A DNA stretch of 29,287 nt from Clostridiales bacterium (GCA_003525905.1 DQIA01000078.1:510-29796); one strand, 5' to 3'. Numbered from the stretch's first letter, positions 1 to 9,202 are shown. Translations and numbers: made by a program. The notes: a model not told the origin generated them from the letters alone.

Positions 1-265
<265 letters not shown>

Positions 266-530
266 ATGGTATCTTAATCAGTTCCCTTTCGGAAACCAAA
301 TAAAATCATGCATTCTATAAGTTTTGCTCTTAGCTTCACTCAAGAATTTCTCGTTGGCTATTCTTCACAATCTCAGTTTTTACACTGACATCTCAAAGAA
401 CAACTTGTTTTTTAATCAAATTGTCCAAGGTGTTTGTTCATGTTTCTCGTTGTTTAATTTACAAGGTACACCGCCGGCCGCTCGTGGCTCATTCGCTTTC
501 GCGTTTGTGTCTCTCGCAGACAGCTCCGAT

Positions 531-559
531 ATAATACCATGCATACCTCCTTTTGTCAA
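531..559 (-). promoter_or_regulatory. rRNA operon promoter
   Basis: On the minus strand TTGACA (559-554) and TATTAT (536-531) are separated by exactly 17 bases, so transcription should start near 524 and run leftwards into the 16S gene. The roughly 260 bases between this start and the 16S 5' end (266-524) are AT-rich and hold no credible gene; they fit an rRNA leader. The interval 560-670 between this promoter and the divergent one is also gene-free. Confidence 0.85.
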
Positions 560-673
560 GCGCTTTTTTCAGATTTTTCCGATTTTCTTTTTCTCCCCTG
601 TTTTCGACCTGTTTCGTGGAATTTCCTCCGAAGCTTCCACAGGAAATTTTTTCAAGATTTTGCAAAATGCCTA

Positions 674-702
674 TTGTGTCTTGCAAAAAAATCTTGTATG
701 AT
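674..702 (+). promoter_or_regulatory. Promoter of the BMP-type ABC importer operon
   Basis: TTGTGT at 674-679, a 17-base spacer, then TATGAT at 697-702 form a reasonable sigma-A promoter pointing at the lipoprotein gene that begins at 781. The implied leader is about 70 bases and carries the strong ribosome binding site AAGGAGG at 766-772. It is divergent from the rRNA promoter. Confidence 0.6.
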
Positions 703-780
703 AGATTTAAACATTCGTCATGGACGAACCGCGGCGAATGCACATTGGGGTGACCCAACAATATCAAGGAGGAAAAAGGA

Positions 781-2055
781 TTGAAGAAGGTACTTGCGCT
801 GCTTCTCGTTCTCGTGCTCGCGATCGGCATGTTCGCCGCCTGCGGTACGGACAGCGGGAACAATGAGGAAACGAAGGACACCGCGAACAACGCCACGACG
901 GAAGGCGGCAACGACGAGACGAAGCCGTCCGAAGAAAACGGCAACAACACCGAAGGCAAGACCCTGAAGGTCGGCATGATCTGCATCGGCGACGAGAACG
1001 ATCAGGGCTACACCTACAACTTCTATCGCGCGAAGGACTCCGTCACGGAGAAGATGGCCGCCAAGGGCGTTACCCTTGACTGGAACATCATCACGAACAT
1101 CGGCGAAGACGACGGCTGCACCGACGCCTGCGTCGAGCTGGCCGAGGCCGGCTGCGATGTCGTCATCTGCAACTCCTATGGCCACGAGCCGTACATGCTC
1201 AAGGCTGCTCCCGATTACCCCAATGTGCAGTTCATCGGCTGCACCAACCTGAACTCCCAGTTCGCCGGTCTCGACAACTGCCACAACGCCTTCGCCAACA
1301 TCTATGAAGGCCGTTATGTCGCCGGTGTCGTCGCCGGTATGAAGATCAAGGAGCTCATCGACTCCGGCAAGATCACCGCTGACCAGGCCAAGATCGGCTA
1401 TGTCGGCGCGTACCCGTTCGCCGAGGTCATCTCCGGCTTCACCGCTTTCTATCTGGGCGCCCGCTCCATCGTTCCTGAGGTCACGATGACGGTCAAGTAC
1501 GTCTCCTCCTGGTCCGACGCTACGGCTGAGGGCAACGCCGCGCAGGCTCTGTGCGACGAAGGCTGCGTGCTCATCTCCCAGCACTCCGATAACACCACCC
1601 CGGCCACGGTCGCGCAGCAGAACGGCGTGTTCCACGTCGGCTACAACAACGACATGACCGGCATCGCTCCCGAGGCTTCCCTCATCTCCAGCCGCATCGA
1701 CTGGTCCGTCTACTTCGAGTATGTGTTTGACTGCCTCGTGAACGGTGAGACCATCGCGAAGGACTGGACCGCCGGCATGAAGGACGGCGCCGTTGTCGTC
1801 ACTGAGCTGAATGAAGCCATCGCCGCCGAAGGCACCGCCGAGAAGATCGCGGAAGTCGAGGCCGGTCTGGCCGACGGCAGCATCCATGTCTTCCAGGGCC
1901 CGTGGAAGGGCGAGGGCACCGCTTACGGCGCCGACGCTCCCGACACGAAGGAAATGCCCGCCGACGACTGGTTCAAGGAATCCGATATCGAGGGCGGTCA
2001 GACCTCCGCTCCGTACTTCTACTGGATCATCGAGGGCATCACCTCCGAAAACTGA
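781..2055 (+). CDS. BMP-family ABC transporter substrate-binding lipoprotein
   Basis: This is the extracellular binding lipoprotein of a BMP/PnrA-type importer; characterised relatives bind purine or other nucleosides. It starts with TTG, chosen because AAGGAGG lies 8 bases upstream and the reading begins directly with a lipoprotein signal peptide (MKKVLALLLVLV, lipobox FAAC, Cys21). Residues 22-60 are a low-complexity Asn/Glu/Thr linker, typical of a tether to the membrane. The rest, from about residue 63, is the BMP domain, including the segments VGMICIGDENDQGY and GRYVAGVVAGMKIKE. The total of 424 residues is slightly long for the family because of the linker. ATPase and two permease genes follow in the same direction. 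The ligand cannot be read from sequence; nucleoside is inferred from the family and gene order. Confidence 0.93.
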   Translation: MKKVLALLLVLVLAIGMFAACGTDSGNNEETKDTANNATTEGGNDETKPSEENGNNTEGKTLKVGMICIGDENDQGYTYNFYRAKDSVTEKMAAKGVTLDWNIITNIGEDDGCTDACVELAEAGCDVVICNSYGHEPYMLKAAPDYPNVQFIGCTNLNSQFAGLDNCHNAFANIYEGRYVAGVVAGMKIKELIDSGKITADQAKIGYVGAYPFAEVISGFTAFYLGARSIVPEVTMTVKYVSSWSDATAEGNAAQALCDEGCVLISQHSDNTTPATVAQQNGVFHVGYNNDMTGIAPEASLISSRIDWSVYFEYVFDCLVNGETIAKDWTAGMKDGAVVVTELNEAIAAEGTAEKIAEVEAGLADGSIHVFQGPWKGEGTAYGADAPDTKEMPADDWFKESDIEGGQTSAPYFYWIIEGITSEN

Positions 2056-2079
2056 TCCGAAACAGCATATCGCATCGCG

Positions 2080-2105
2080 CAGAAGCCGGGGAGACCCGGC
2101 TTCTG
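2080..2105 (+). terminator. Hairpin between binding protein and ATPase genes
   Basis: A perfect 10-11 bp GC-rich stem (AGAAGCCGGG at 2081-2090 with CCCGGCTTCT at 2095-2104) closes a GAGA loop 25 bases after the lipoprotein stop. Only a weak T-rich tract (TCGTTT) follows. It is more likely a partial terminator or 3' stabiliser that raises binding-protein mRNA over the downstream genes than a complete stop. Confidence 0.6.
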
Positions 2106-2176
2106 TCGTTTCGGAGACCATATTTCAAAAAAATTGTTAGGAAAGCAAAAATTTTGTTTACTTTTGACGTAGCCTG

Positions 2177-2185
2177 TGCTAAACT
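2177..2185 (+). promoter_or_regulatory. Possible extended -10 promoter for the ATPase-permease genes
   Basis: TGCTAAACT (2177-2185) matches an extended -10 element, with TTGTTT (2154-2159) as a poorly spaced candidate -35. The 165-base gap after the lipoprotein gene is AT-rich compared with the genes. A secondary promoter here would allow ATPase and permeases to be made apart from the binding protein. Support is weak. Confidence 0.3.
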
Positions 2186-2220
2186 AACTTTGAAAGTTAT
2201 GCAAATTCCCCAGCAAATCC

Positions 2221-3756
2221 ATGCAAGAAAGGATGACCGCTTTGGAGTCGAACTGCAAAATTGAACTGGTCAATGTCACAAAGCGCTTTGGCAAGGTCAT
2301 TGCCAACGACAGCGTGAACCTGACCATCGAGGGCGGCAAGGTCCTGTGCCTCCTCGGAGAAAACGGGAGCGGCAAGACCACGCTGATGAACGTGCTGTCC
2401 GGTATCTATATGCCGGAGCAGGGGCACATTCTGAAAAACGGCGTGGAGATCCAGATCCGCTCCCCCAAGGATGCCTTTGCCAACGGCATCGGCATGATCC
2501 ATCAACATTTCAAGCTGGTCGATGTCCTGACGGTCACGGAGAATATCATTCTCGGTCTGAACGAAAAGGGCAAGCTCAACATTCGCGCCGCAGCGCAGAA
2601 GATTGACGACATCTGCAAAAAATACGGTTTCGACCTCGATCCGATGGCAAAGATCTACGATCTTTCCGTCTCGCAGAAGCAGACCGTCGAGATCGTCAAG
2701 GTCCTGTTCCGCGGAGCGGAGATCCTGATCCTCGACGAGCCGACCGCCGTTCTGACCCCGCAGGAGACGGACCGTCTGTTCCAGGTCGTGCGCAACATGC
2801 GCGCCGACGGCAAGGCCATCGTCCTCATCACCCACAAGCTGCACGAGGTGCTGTCCGTTTCGGACGAGGTCGCCGTGCTGCGCAAGGGCAAGTACATCGG
2901 CACCGTCAAGACGAGCGAGGCCACGGCCCAGTCCCTGACCGACATGATGGTCGGCCGCGCCGTCAGCCTGAACATCGACCGCCCGGACCCCGTCGACCCG
3001 AAGCCGCGGCTGAAGATTGAGGGCCTGACCTGCGTCGACAATCTCGGTGTCAAGCGCCTTGACAACGTCACGTTCACCGCCATGAGCGGCGAGATCCTCG
3101 GCATCGCAGGCATTGCAGGCAGCGGCCAGCGTGAGCTGCTCGAGTGCATCACGGGCCTGTACCCCGTGGAGCACGGCACGGTCACGTTCCTGCCGGAGGG
3201 CAAGCCCGCCCAGCAGCTCATCGGCAAGACCCCGAATCAGATCCGCAAGGCAGGCGTCGCCATGGCCTTCGTGCCGGAGGATCGCCTCGGCATGGGTCTG
3301 GTCGGCAGCATGGGCATGGGCAGCAACATGATGCTGCGCAGCTGGCGCAAGGGCAAGGGCGCCTTTGTCAACCGCCGCGACCCGAACAAGCTCGCCATGG
3401 AGGTCATGGAGGAGCTGGAGGTCGTCACACCGAGCATCTCGACACCGGTGCGCCGTCTCTCCGGCGGCAACGTGCAGAAGGTGCTCGTCGGCCGCGAAAT
3501 CGCGATGTCTCCCTCCGTCCTGCTGACGGCTTACGCCGTGCGCGGCCTGGATATCAACACGTCCTATACCATTTATAATCTGCTGACGCAGCAGAAGATG
3601 AAGGGCTCAGCCGTCGTGTTCGTCGGTGAGGACCTCGACGTGCTGCTGGAGCTGTGTGACCGCATTCTGGTCCTGTGCGGCGGCAAGGTCAGCGGCATCG
3701 TGGATGCCCGCACCGCGACAAAGGAAGAGATCGGTCTGCTCATGACCAAGGTCTGA
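2221..3756 (+). CDS. ABC transporter ATP-binding protein, double NBD (nucleoside/sugar type)
   Basis: This cytoplasmic ATPase has two nucleotide-binding domains in one chain and drives the permeases encoded downstream. NBD1 has Walker A GENGSGKT (residues 46-53), the family-type signature LSVSQKQ and Walker B ILILDEPTAVLTPQE. NBD2 has the degenerate Walker A GIAGSGQREL usual for this RbsA/YufO class, the signature LSGGNVQKV, and an unusual Walker B region, LLTAYAVRGLD. The 511 residues match the family length. The start is uncertain: ATG 2221 and ATG 2233 lack a well-spaced ribosome binding site, whereas TTG 2242 has AAAGGA 8 bases upstream and would give a protein starting MESNCKIELV. The stop is 15 bases before the first permease, so they are surely co-transcribed. 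Confidence 0.94.
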   Translation: MQERMTALESNCKIELVNVTKRFGKVIANDSVNLTIEGGKVLCLLGENGSGKTTLMNVLSGIYMPEQGHILKNGVEIQIRSPKDAFANGIGMIHQHFKLVDVLTVTENIILGLNEKGKLNIRAAAQKIDDICKKYGFDLDPMAKIYDLSVSQKQTVEIVKVLFRGAEILILDEPTAVLTPQETDRLFQVVRNMRADGKAIVLITHKLHEVLSVSDEVAVLRKGKYIGTVKTSEATAQSLTDMMVGRAVSLNIDRPDPVDPKPRLKIEGLTCVDNLGVKRLDNVTFTAMSGEILGIAGIAGSGQRELLECITGLYPVEHGTVTFLPEGKPAQQLIGKTPNQIRKAGVAMAFVPEDRLGMGLVGSMGMGSNMMLRSWRKGKGAFVNRRDPNKLAMEVMEELEVVTPSISTPVRRLSGGNVQKVLVGREIAMSPSVLLTAYAVRGLDINTSYTIYNLLTQQKMKGSAVVFVGEDLDVLLELCDRILVLCGGKVSGIVDARTATKEEIGLLMTKV

Positions 3757-3771
3757 CGGGAGGGAATCAAC

Positions 3772-4854
3772 ATGAACGAAAAATCCGCACGCAAGCTCCA
3801 GCTCTCCCGCCGGATCGACGGGATACATCCCGCTGCGGCGTGGTCCATCCGCGTCGCGTCCATCGTGTTCGCCCTGATCGTCGGCGGCCTGCTGCTGCTC
3901 GCCCTCGGCTATTCCCCGCTGAAGGCCTACGGCACGATCATCGATGGCTCGCTCGGGTCGAAGACGTTCGTCCGCCAGACCATCAAGATCGCCATTCCCC
4001 TGCTCGGCTGCGCGCTGGCCATCGCCCCGTGCTTCAAGATGCACTTCTGGAACATCGGCGCAGAGGGCCAGATCACCGCAGGCGCCATCGGCGCGACGTT
4101 CTTTGCGCTGAAGTTCGGCAAGACGATGCCGCAGCTTCCGCTGCTGCTCATCATGGCCGTAGCCGCGATCCTGTGCGGCGGCCTGTGGGCCCTCATCCCC
4201 GCCTTCTTCAAGGCGAAGTGGAACACGAACGAAACGCTGTTCACCCTGATGATGAACTACATCATCATCGGTGTCGTCAAGTGGCTGCAGGGCGGCCCGT
4301 GGGAGGCTCCTCCCTCCGGCAGCCAGATGATCGCGCAGTTTGCGGGCAATGCCAAGCTGCCGTCCGTGCTCGGCGTGCACTGCGGCTGGATCATTGTACT
4401 CGTGCTGACGGTCCTGATGTTCATCTACATGCGCTACACAAAGCACGGCTACGAGATCGCCGTCATTGGTGACTCCAGCAACACCGCGCGCTATGCCGGT
4501 ATGAACGTCGGCCGCATCATGATGCGCACGATGTTCCTGTCCGGCTCCATCTCCGGCCTTGTCGGCTTCATCATTGTCTCCGGTGCAAACCACACGCTTT
4601 ATGACGGCGTGGCAGGCGGCGTCGGCTTCACCGCCATCTCCGTGGCATGGCTGGCTCAGCTCAATCCGTTCGCGATGATCATCATCGCCTCGATGCTCGC
4701 CGTGCTGACGAAGGGCTCTCAGACGCTCAACACCCGCATGCAGGTGCCCTCGACCATCGCGGACATCCTGACCGGCTTCATTCTGCTGTGCATGCTGGGC
4801 TGCGAGTTCTTCATCAACTACAAGATTTCCGTCCGTCGGGAAAAGGAGGACTGA
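3772..4854 (+). CDS. ABC transporter permease, BMP/nucleoside type (first subunit)
   Basis: This 360-residue integral membrane protein belongs to the branched-chain amino acid/sugar/nucleoside permease family (BPD_transp_2), of the NupP/YufP type. The N-terminal helix covers about residues 25-47, and many hydrophobic segments follow. Recognisable family segments are MHFWNIGAEGQITAGAIGA and, near the C-terminus, GFTAISVAWLAQLNP. The family pairs this longer permease with a shorter one to form the channel. It begins 15 bases after the ATPase gene with GGGAGG as ribosome binding site and ends 3 bases before the second permease. Nothing looks truncated. Confidence 0.92.
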   Translation: MNEKSARKLQLSRRIDGIHPAAAWSIRVASIVFALIVGGLLLLALGYSPLKAYGTIIDGSLGSKTFVRQTIKIAIPLLGCALAIAPCFKMHFWNIGAEGQITAGAIGATFFALKFGKTMPQLPLLLIMAVAAILCGGLWALIPAFFKAKWNTNETLFTLMMNYIIIGVVKWLQGGPWEAPPSGSQMIAQFAGNAKLPSVLGVHCGWIIVLVLTVLMFIYMRYTKHGYEIAVIGDSSNTARYAGMNVGRIMMRTMFLSGSISGLVGFIIVSGANHTLYDGVAGGVGFTAISVAWLAQLNPFAMIIIASMLAVLTKGSQTLNTRMQVPSTIADILTGFILLCMLGCEFFINYKISVRREKED

Positions 4855-4857
4855 GGT

Positions 4858-5853
4858 ATGGGCGCTGTTCTGACATTTCTTTCCACGCTGTTCGTTTTCT
4901 CGGTCGTCAACGGCACGCCGCTGCTCTACGGCACGCTCGGTGAGATCCTGACCGAAAAATCCGGCAATATGAACCTCGGCGTTGAGGGCATCCTGTTCAT
5001 GGGCGGCGCGGCCGGCCTCGGCGGCGCGTTCTACTATGAAAAGCTCGCAGGCGCGAATGCCTCGCCGTTCGTGGCGCTGCTGCTGGCCGTGTTCTTCGCC
5101 TTCCTGGCGGGCGCGCTGGCCTCGCTGCTGTTCAGCTTCATCACCATCACCCTGCGTGCCAACCAGAACGTCACCGGCCTTGCCCTGACGATCTTCGGCA
5201 CCGGCGCAGGTCAGTTTCTCGGCGAATACATGCGCGTGCAGGAGGGCTCCTACGTCTCCCTGAGCAACAATCTCAAGGCGATCTTTGTAAACTCCCCCTT
5301 CCCCGCCTTCCTGCGCAACATTCCCGTGCTCGGCCCGCTGCTGTTCCAGCATAACATTCTGACGTATTTCGCCCTCGCGCTTGCCATCTTCCTTGCATGG
5401 TTCCTGAATAAGACGCGCAAGGGCCTGTATCTCCGGGCCGTAGGCGAATCCCCCGCCACGGCGGATGCAGCCGGCATCAACGTCACCCGGTACAAGTACC
5501 TGGCCACCGTGCTGGGCGGCGGCATCTCCGCCATCGGCGGCGTCGCCTACATCACCGGCATCGCGGGCTGCGTGTGGAATCACGAGGGCCTGTCCGGCGT
5601 CGGCTGGCTGGCTGTCGCGCTCGTCATCTTCTGCCTGTGGAAGCCGTCCGCAGCCATCTGGGGCAGCATCCTGTTCGGCTGCCTGCAGAACCTGTACCTG
5701 CGCCTGAGCATTCCGTTCATCCCTTCGCAGATCTACAAGATCCTGCCGTACATCGTCACGGTGGTTGTGCTCATCTTCAGCAGTCTGCGCAACAATCGCG
5801 AAAAGCAGCCGCCCGCCGCGCTGGGCGTCCCCTACTTCCGCGAGGAGCGCTGA
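4858..5853 (+). CDS. ABC transporter permease, BMP/nucleoside type (second subunit)
   Basis: This is the second channel subunit, of the NupQ/YufQ type, 331 residues. The conserved family segment EKSGNMNLGVEGILFMGG lies near residues 30-47, and ITLRANQNVTGLALTIFG follows. The protein is almost wholly hydrophobic, with 8-10 predicted helices. Its ribosome binding site AGGAGG lies inside the end of the first permease gene, so translation of the two is coupled. The C-terminus is followed within 20 bases by a strong terminator that closes the operon. Confidence 0.92.
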   Translation: MGAVLTFLSTLFVFSVVNGTPLLYGTLGEILTEKSGNMNLGVEGILFMGGAAGLGGAFYYEKLAGANASPFVALLLAVFFAFLAGALASLLFSFITITLRANQNVTGLALTIFGTGAGQFLGEYMRVQEGSYVSLSNNLKAIFVNSPFPAFLRNIPVLGPLLFQHNILTYFALALAIFLAWFLNKTRKGLYLRAVGESPATADAAGINVTRYKYLATVLGGGISAIGGVAYITGIAGCVWNHEGLSGVGWLAVALVIFCLWKPSAAIWGSILFGCLQNLYLRLSIPFIPSQIYKILPYIVTVVVLIFSSLRNNREKQPPAALGVPYFREER

Positions 5854-5870
5854 GTCTCCCAAAACCAACC

Positions 5871-5908
5871 TGCGCCGCATCCCAGAGTCGGGATGCGGCG
5901 CGTTTTTT
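5871..5908 (+). terminator. Rho-independent terminator of the ABC importer operon
   Basis: A 12-bp GC-rich stem (GCGCCGCATCCC at 5872-5883 with GGGATGCGGCGC at 5890-5901) is followed by TTTTTT at 5903-5908. It lies between two convergent operons. Its minus-strand tail is poor in T, so it may stop leftward transcripts from wecB less well. Confidence 0.92.
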
Positions 5909-5950
5909 CGTTCTTCAGGCAGCAGCGCTGCCCGATATATTATTATTGTG

Positions 5951-7105
5951 TCAGCCAGCAGGGTCGAAATCCGCCGGGCGCTCGGCGCGCAGGCCGAAGT
6001 GCCAGGCGATCGCGTCGGCAATGCGCTCGCAGGCGTGGCCGTCTCCATAGGGGTTCACGGCATGCGCCATGCGATGGTAGGCAGCAGGATCGTCGAGCAG
6101 CGTGCAGGCCTCACGGAGCACATCGTCGTGCGCAACGCCCGCCAGGCGGACCGTTCCGGCAGCGACAGCCTCGGGGCGCTCCGTCTCGCGGCGGAGCACC
6201 AGAACCGGCTTGCCAAGCGCAGGCGCTTCCTCCTGCAGGCCGCCGGAGTCCGTCATAACGAAGCAGCAGCGCGCCATGAGATTGTGCATCTCCTCCACAT
6301 CGACCGGGTCGATGAGGTGCACGCGCGGCACATTGCCGAGCTCCTCCTGTGCGCAGGCGCGCACGGCCGGGCTGAGGTGGACGGGATAGACGATCTCGAC
6401 GTCCTCATACCGCTCCGCAACGTCTCGCACGGCCCGCAGGATGTCATGCATGGGCTGGCCATAGTTCTCGCGGCGGTGGCATGTCAGAACGATAACGCGG
6501 CGGTTCTCGAAATCCAACTCGTTGAGCTCCGCCGTGGCAAAACGGTAATCCGGGCGCACCGTCGTGCGCATGGCGTCGATGACGGTGTTGCCCGTGCGGA
6601 AGATCTCACCCTGTACGGACTCACGGCGCAGATTATCCACATTGGCCGACGTTGGCGCGAAGTGCAGCGCCGCAATATCGCTGACGAGCGTGCGGTTCAT
6701 CTCCTCCGGGAAGGGGGAATACCTGTCATAGGTCCGCAGGCCCGCCTCGACATGGCCGACCGGGACCTTTTGATAAAAGGCCGCCAGCGCCCCGGCAAAC
6801 GTCGTGGACGTGTCGCCGTGCACCAGAACGAGGTCCGGCTGCGCCTCCTGCAGGGCCTGCTCCATGCCGAGCAGGGCGCGCGTTGTGATGGACGACAGCG
6901 TCTGCTGCTTCTGCATGATGTTCAGGTCATACTGCGCCGTCAGGCGGAAGATCTGCATGACGGAGTCCAGCATCTCGCGGTGCTGGCCCGTAAGACAGCA
7001 GATGCTCTCAAATTCCGGCCGCTGCGCCAGCGTCTGCACCAGCGGGGCCATTTTGATTGCCTCCGGCCGCGTGCCGAAGACGGACATCACCTTAATTTTC
7101 TTCAT
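5951..7105 (-). CDS. wecB: UDP-N-acetylglucosamine 2-epimerase (non-hydrolysing)
   Basis: The enzyme interconverts UDP-GlcNAc and UDP-ManNAc in the cytoplasm (EC 5.1.3.14), supplying ManNAc for wall teichoic acid or related polymer linkage units. The 384 residues match the family. Visible motifs are VFGTRPEAIKMAPL at the N-terminus, LVHGDTSTTFAGALAAF, GHVEAGLRT, PFPEEMNR, TCHRRENYG and DSGGLQEEAPALGKPVL. The ATG at 7105 was chosen over an upstream in-frame start because GGAGGAG lies 9 bases ahead and the family begins MKKIKVMSVFGTRPE. The start lies 14 bases inside the end of the upstream phosphoglycosyltransferase gene, so translation is probably coupled. The pairing of the two enzymes fits linkage-unit synthesis. 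Confidence 0.96.
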   Translation of the reverse strand: MKKIKVMSVFGTRPEAIKMAPLVQTLAQRPEFESICCLTGQHREMLDSVMQIFRLTAQYDLNIMQKQQTLSSITTRALLGMEQALQEAQPDLVLVHGDTSTTFAGALAAFYQKVPVGHVEAGLRTYDRYSPFPEEMNRTLVSDIAALHFAPTSANVDNLRRESVQGEIFRTGNTVIDAMRTTVRPDYRFATAELNELDFENRRVIVLTCHRRENYGQPMHDILRAVRDVAERYEDVEIVYPVHLSPAVRACAQEELGNVPRVHLIDPVDVEEMHNLMARCCFVMTDSGGLQEEAPALGKPVLVLRRETERPEAVAAGTVRLAGVAHDDVLREACTLLDDPAAYHRMAHAVNPYGDGHACERIADAIAWHFGLRAERPADFDPAG

Positions 7106-8165
7106 GCGATTTCTCCTCCGGCTTTTCCGTGGTCTCGTCCTGCTTGTCCGGGTGGCGATGGAAAATAACCAGCACACCGATCGCGCCCACCACGATCACG
7201 GCGCCGATGAAGATCAGGGCCTTCATCTCGCCGTCATTCGTCAGCACGACGGCCGCCATGCCGAGAATGGCCGAGAGCATATAGGCGATGGCGACGGCCT
7301 GCTTCTGGCTGAAGCCCATGTCGATCAGGCGATGGTGCACATGGCCGCGGTCGGCATGCATCGGGCTCTGGCCCTTGGAGACGCGGCGGATGACCGCGAA
7401 GCAGATGTCAAAGATCGGCAGGCCCAGTACAAGGAATGGCACGGCAAACGAAATGATCGCATACATCTTGAACAGGCCGTAGATGGAGATGGACGAGAGC
7501 ATAAAGCCGAGGAATGTCGAGCCGGTGTCGCCCATGAAGATCTTTGCCGGGTTGAAATTATACGGGATGAAGCCCGCGCACGCGCCGACAATGGCCGCAA
7601 GCAGGATGGCGGAGTTGTAATCCGGCACGAGCAGCGCCACGACGAGCATGGAGCCGGCCGAGATCGCGGACACGCCGGCAGCAAGGCCGTCGAGACCGTC
7701 GATGAAGTTCACGGCGTTCGTGATGGCCACGATCCAGATCACGCTGACGGGATAGGAAAGCCACGTTGCCAGACGGAAGCCCATAAAATGCTCGATCCGG
7801 CAGCCGTGCAGCACGGCGATAACGGCCGCAACAATCTGCACGGCAAATTTCGGCAGGGCCTTGAGCGTCAGGATATCATCAAGGATGCCGAGCACGACGA
7901 TGATCGTCGCGCCGAGCAAAATGCCGCGCAGCTCACGGTCGATCCCGGCAAAGCACAGCACCGCGATAAGGAACGCGAAGAAGATGGCGAGGCCGCCCAT
8001 GCGCGGGATGGGGATCTTGTGCATGCGGCGCTCGTCCTTCGGCACATCCATCGCGCCGACGCGCTGCGCCAGCCGCTTGACGAGCGGCGTGACCGCAAAG
8101 GCCAGCGCCGCCGCCACAATGAGCGACAGCAGGACCTTGACAATGAAATTCGGATCCATAATCAT
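7092..8165 (-). CDS. tagO: Undecaprenyl-phosphate GlcNAc-1-phosphate transferase (WecA/TagO/MraY family)
   Basis: This polytopic membrane enzyme transfers GlcNAc-1-phosphate from UDP-GlcNAc to undecaprenyl phosphate, the first membrane step of teichoic acid and other wall polymers. The 357 residues carry the family signature segments: DVPKDERRMHKIPIPRMGG (about residues 39-57), the catalytic NAVNFIDGLDGLAAG, FMGDTGSTFLGF, and the cytoplasmic His-rich loop GHVHHRLIDMG. About ten hydrophobic helices are present, and the C-terminus is charged (KPEEKSHEEN). The first of two near Met codons is preferred because GGGGAG is 6 bases upstream. The gene lies 14 bases after trpS and overlaps wecB. The substrate GlcNAc-1-P (rather than the MraY substrate) is inferred from the wecB neighbour. 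Confidence 0.9.
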   Translation of the reverse strand: MIMDPNFIVKVLLSLIVAAALAFAVTPLVKRLAQRVGAMDVPKDERRMHKIPIPRMGGLAIFFAFLIAVLCFAGIDRELRGILLGATIIVVLGILDDILTLKALPKFAVQIVAAVIAVLHGCRIEHFMGFRLATWLSYPVSVIWIVAITNAVNFIDGLDGLAAGVSAISAGSMLVVALLVPDYNSAILLAAIVGACAGFIPYNFNPAKIFMGDTGSTFLGFMLSSISIYGLFKMYAIISFAVPFLVLGLPIFDICFAVIRRVSKGQSPMHADRGHVHHRLIDMGFSQKQAVAIAYMLSAILGMAAVVLTNDGEMKALIFIGAVIVVGAIGVLVIFHRHPDKQDETTEKPEEKSHEEN

Positions 8166-8179
8166 GTTCTGCTCCCCGG

Positions 8180-9202
8180 TCAGCGCGCCACGAAGCCGAC
8201 CTTTTTATAAACCTTGCGCAGCGTTTTTTCCGCAACATAGGCCGCCTTCTGCGCGCCGCTCTCGCAGACGCTCTGCAGATAGGCCTTGTCGGCCAGCAGG
8301 CGCTGGCTCTCCTCGCGGATGGGCCGCAGCAGCTCCACGACGGCCTCGCCGACCGTCTTCTTGAAGTCGCCGTAGCCGCGCCCTGCAAATTCCGCCTCGA
8401 TCTCGGCGAACGTCCGCCCGGTCGCAGCGGAGTAGATGGTCATCAGGTTCGAAACGCCCTTCTTGTGCTCAGGGTCATAGCGCACCTCGGACTCACAGTC
8501 CGTGATGGCGCGCTTGAACAGGCGCATGATATCCTCCGGCTTATCCATCAGGCAGACGCGGCCGGGATCGTCGTTCTCGGACTTCGACATTTTGGCCTCG
8601 GGGTTGGCAAGGCTCATGATGCGCGCGCCGACCTTGGGGATATACGGCTCCGGCAGCTTGAACACGTCGCCGTAGATGCCGTTGAACCGCTTGGCGATGT
8701 TGCGCGTCAGCTCGACGTGCTGCTTCTGATCCTCGCCCACCGGAACAAGATCCGCCTGATACAGCAGGATATCCGCCGCCATCAGCGCGGGATAGGTAAA
8801 CAGGCCGCCGTTGATATTGTCGGCATTTTTCGCGCTTTTATCCTTGAACTGCGTCATGCGGCTCAGCTCGCCGAACATGGAATAGCAGTTGAGCACCCAG
8901 CCGAGCTCTGCGTGCTGATGCACATGGCTCTGGATGAACAGCACGTTCTTCTCCGGGTCCAGACCGCAGGCGATATACTGCGCCAGCTGCTCCATCGTGC
9001 GGCGGCGCAGGTCGGCCGGGTTCTGCCGGACGGTAATGGCGTGAAGGTCCGCCATAAAGTAATAGCAATCGAATTCCTCTGCACGGTCGCGCCAGTTCCG
9101 GATCGCGCCGAGGTAAGAGCCGAGCGTCAGGTCGCCCGACGGCTTGATGCCGGAGAGCATACGCTTGCGCGGCGCAGTTCTTTCCGTAGTCTGTTCTGTC
9201 AT
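8180..9202 (-). CDS. trpS: Tryptophan--tRNA ligase
   Basis: This class I aminoacyl-tRNA synthetase charges tRNA-Trp (EC 6.1.1.2). In 340 residues it shows GIKPSGDLTLGSYLGAI near residues 18-34 (the HIGH-motif region), VPVGEDQKQHVELTR around 153-167 and KMSKS at 204-208, followed by the C-terminal anticodon-binding region. ATG 9202 has AAAGAGG 9 bases upstream; a longer reading has no site. It is first in a three-gene transcript with the WecA-type and wecB genes, an association that is physical rather than functional. Its leader is only about 50 bases, so no T-box regulation is possible from the promoter identified here. Confidence 0.96.
   Translation of the reverse strand: MTEQTTERTAPRKRMLSGIKPSGDLTLGSYLGAIRNWRDRAEEFDCYYFMADLHAITVRQNPADLRRRTMEQLAQYIACGLDPEKNVLFIQSHVHQHAELGWVLNCYSMFGELSRMTQFKDKSAKNADNINGGLFTYPALMAADILLYQADLVPVGEDQKQHVELTRNIAKRFNGIYGDVFKLPEPYIPKVGARIMSLANPEAKMSKSENDDPGRVCLMDKPEDIMRLFKRAITDCESEVRYDPEHKKGVSNLMTIYSAATGRTFAEIEAEFAGRGYGDFKKTVGEAVVELLRPIREESQRLLADKAYLQSVCESGAQKAAYVAEKTLRKVYKKVGFVAR

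Noticed and set aside
681..702. TTGCAA at 681-686 as -35 for the BMP operon
   Set aside because: Only 10 bases separate it from TATGAT; TTGTGT at 674-679 gives the correct 17-base spacing.
718..2121. Long open frame on the minus strand opposite the BMP lipoprotein gene
   Set aside because: It is the codon-complement shadow of a clearly recognisable protein in GC-rich DNA; it has no ribosome site or family features and runs through the importer promoter.
3607..6048. An 813-codon minus-strand open frame across the permease genes
   Set aside because: Antisense to two unmistakable permeases and their terminator; composition (Asp, His, Arg, Gln, Ala) is typical of shadow frames.
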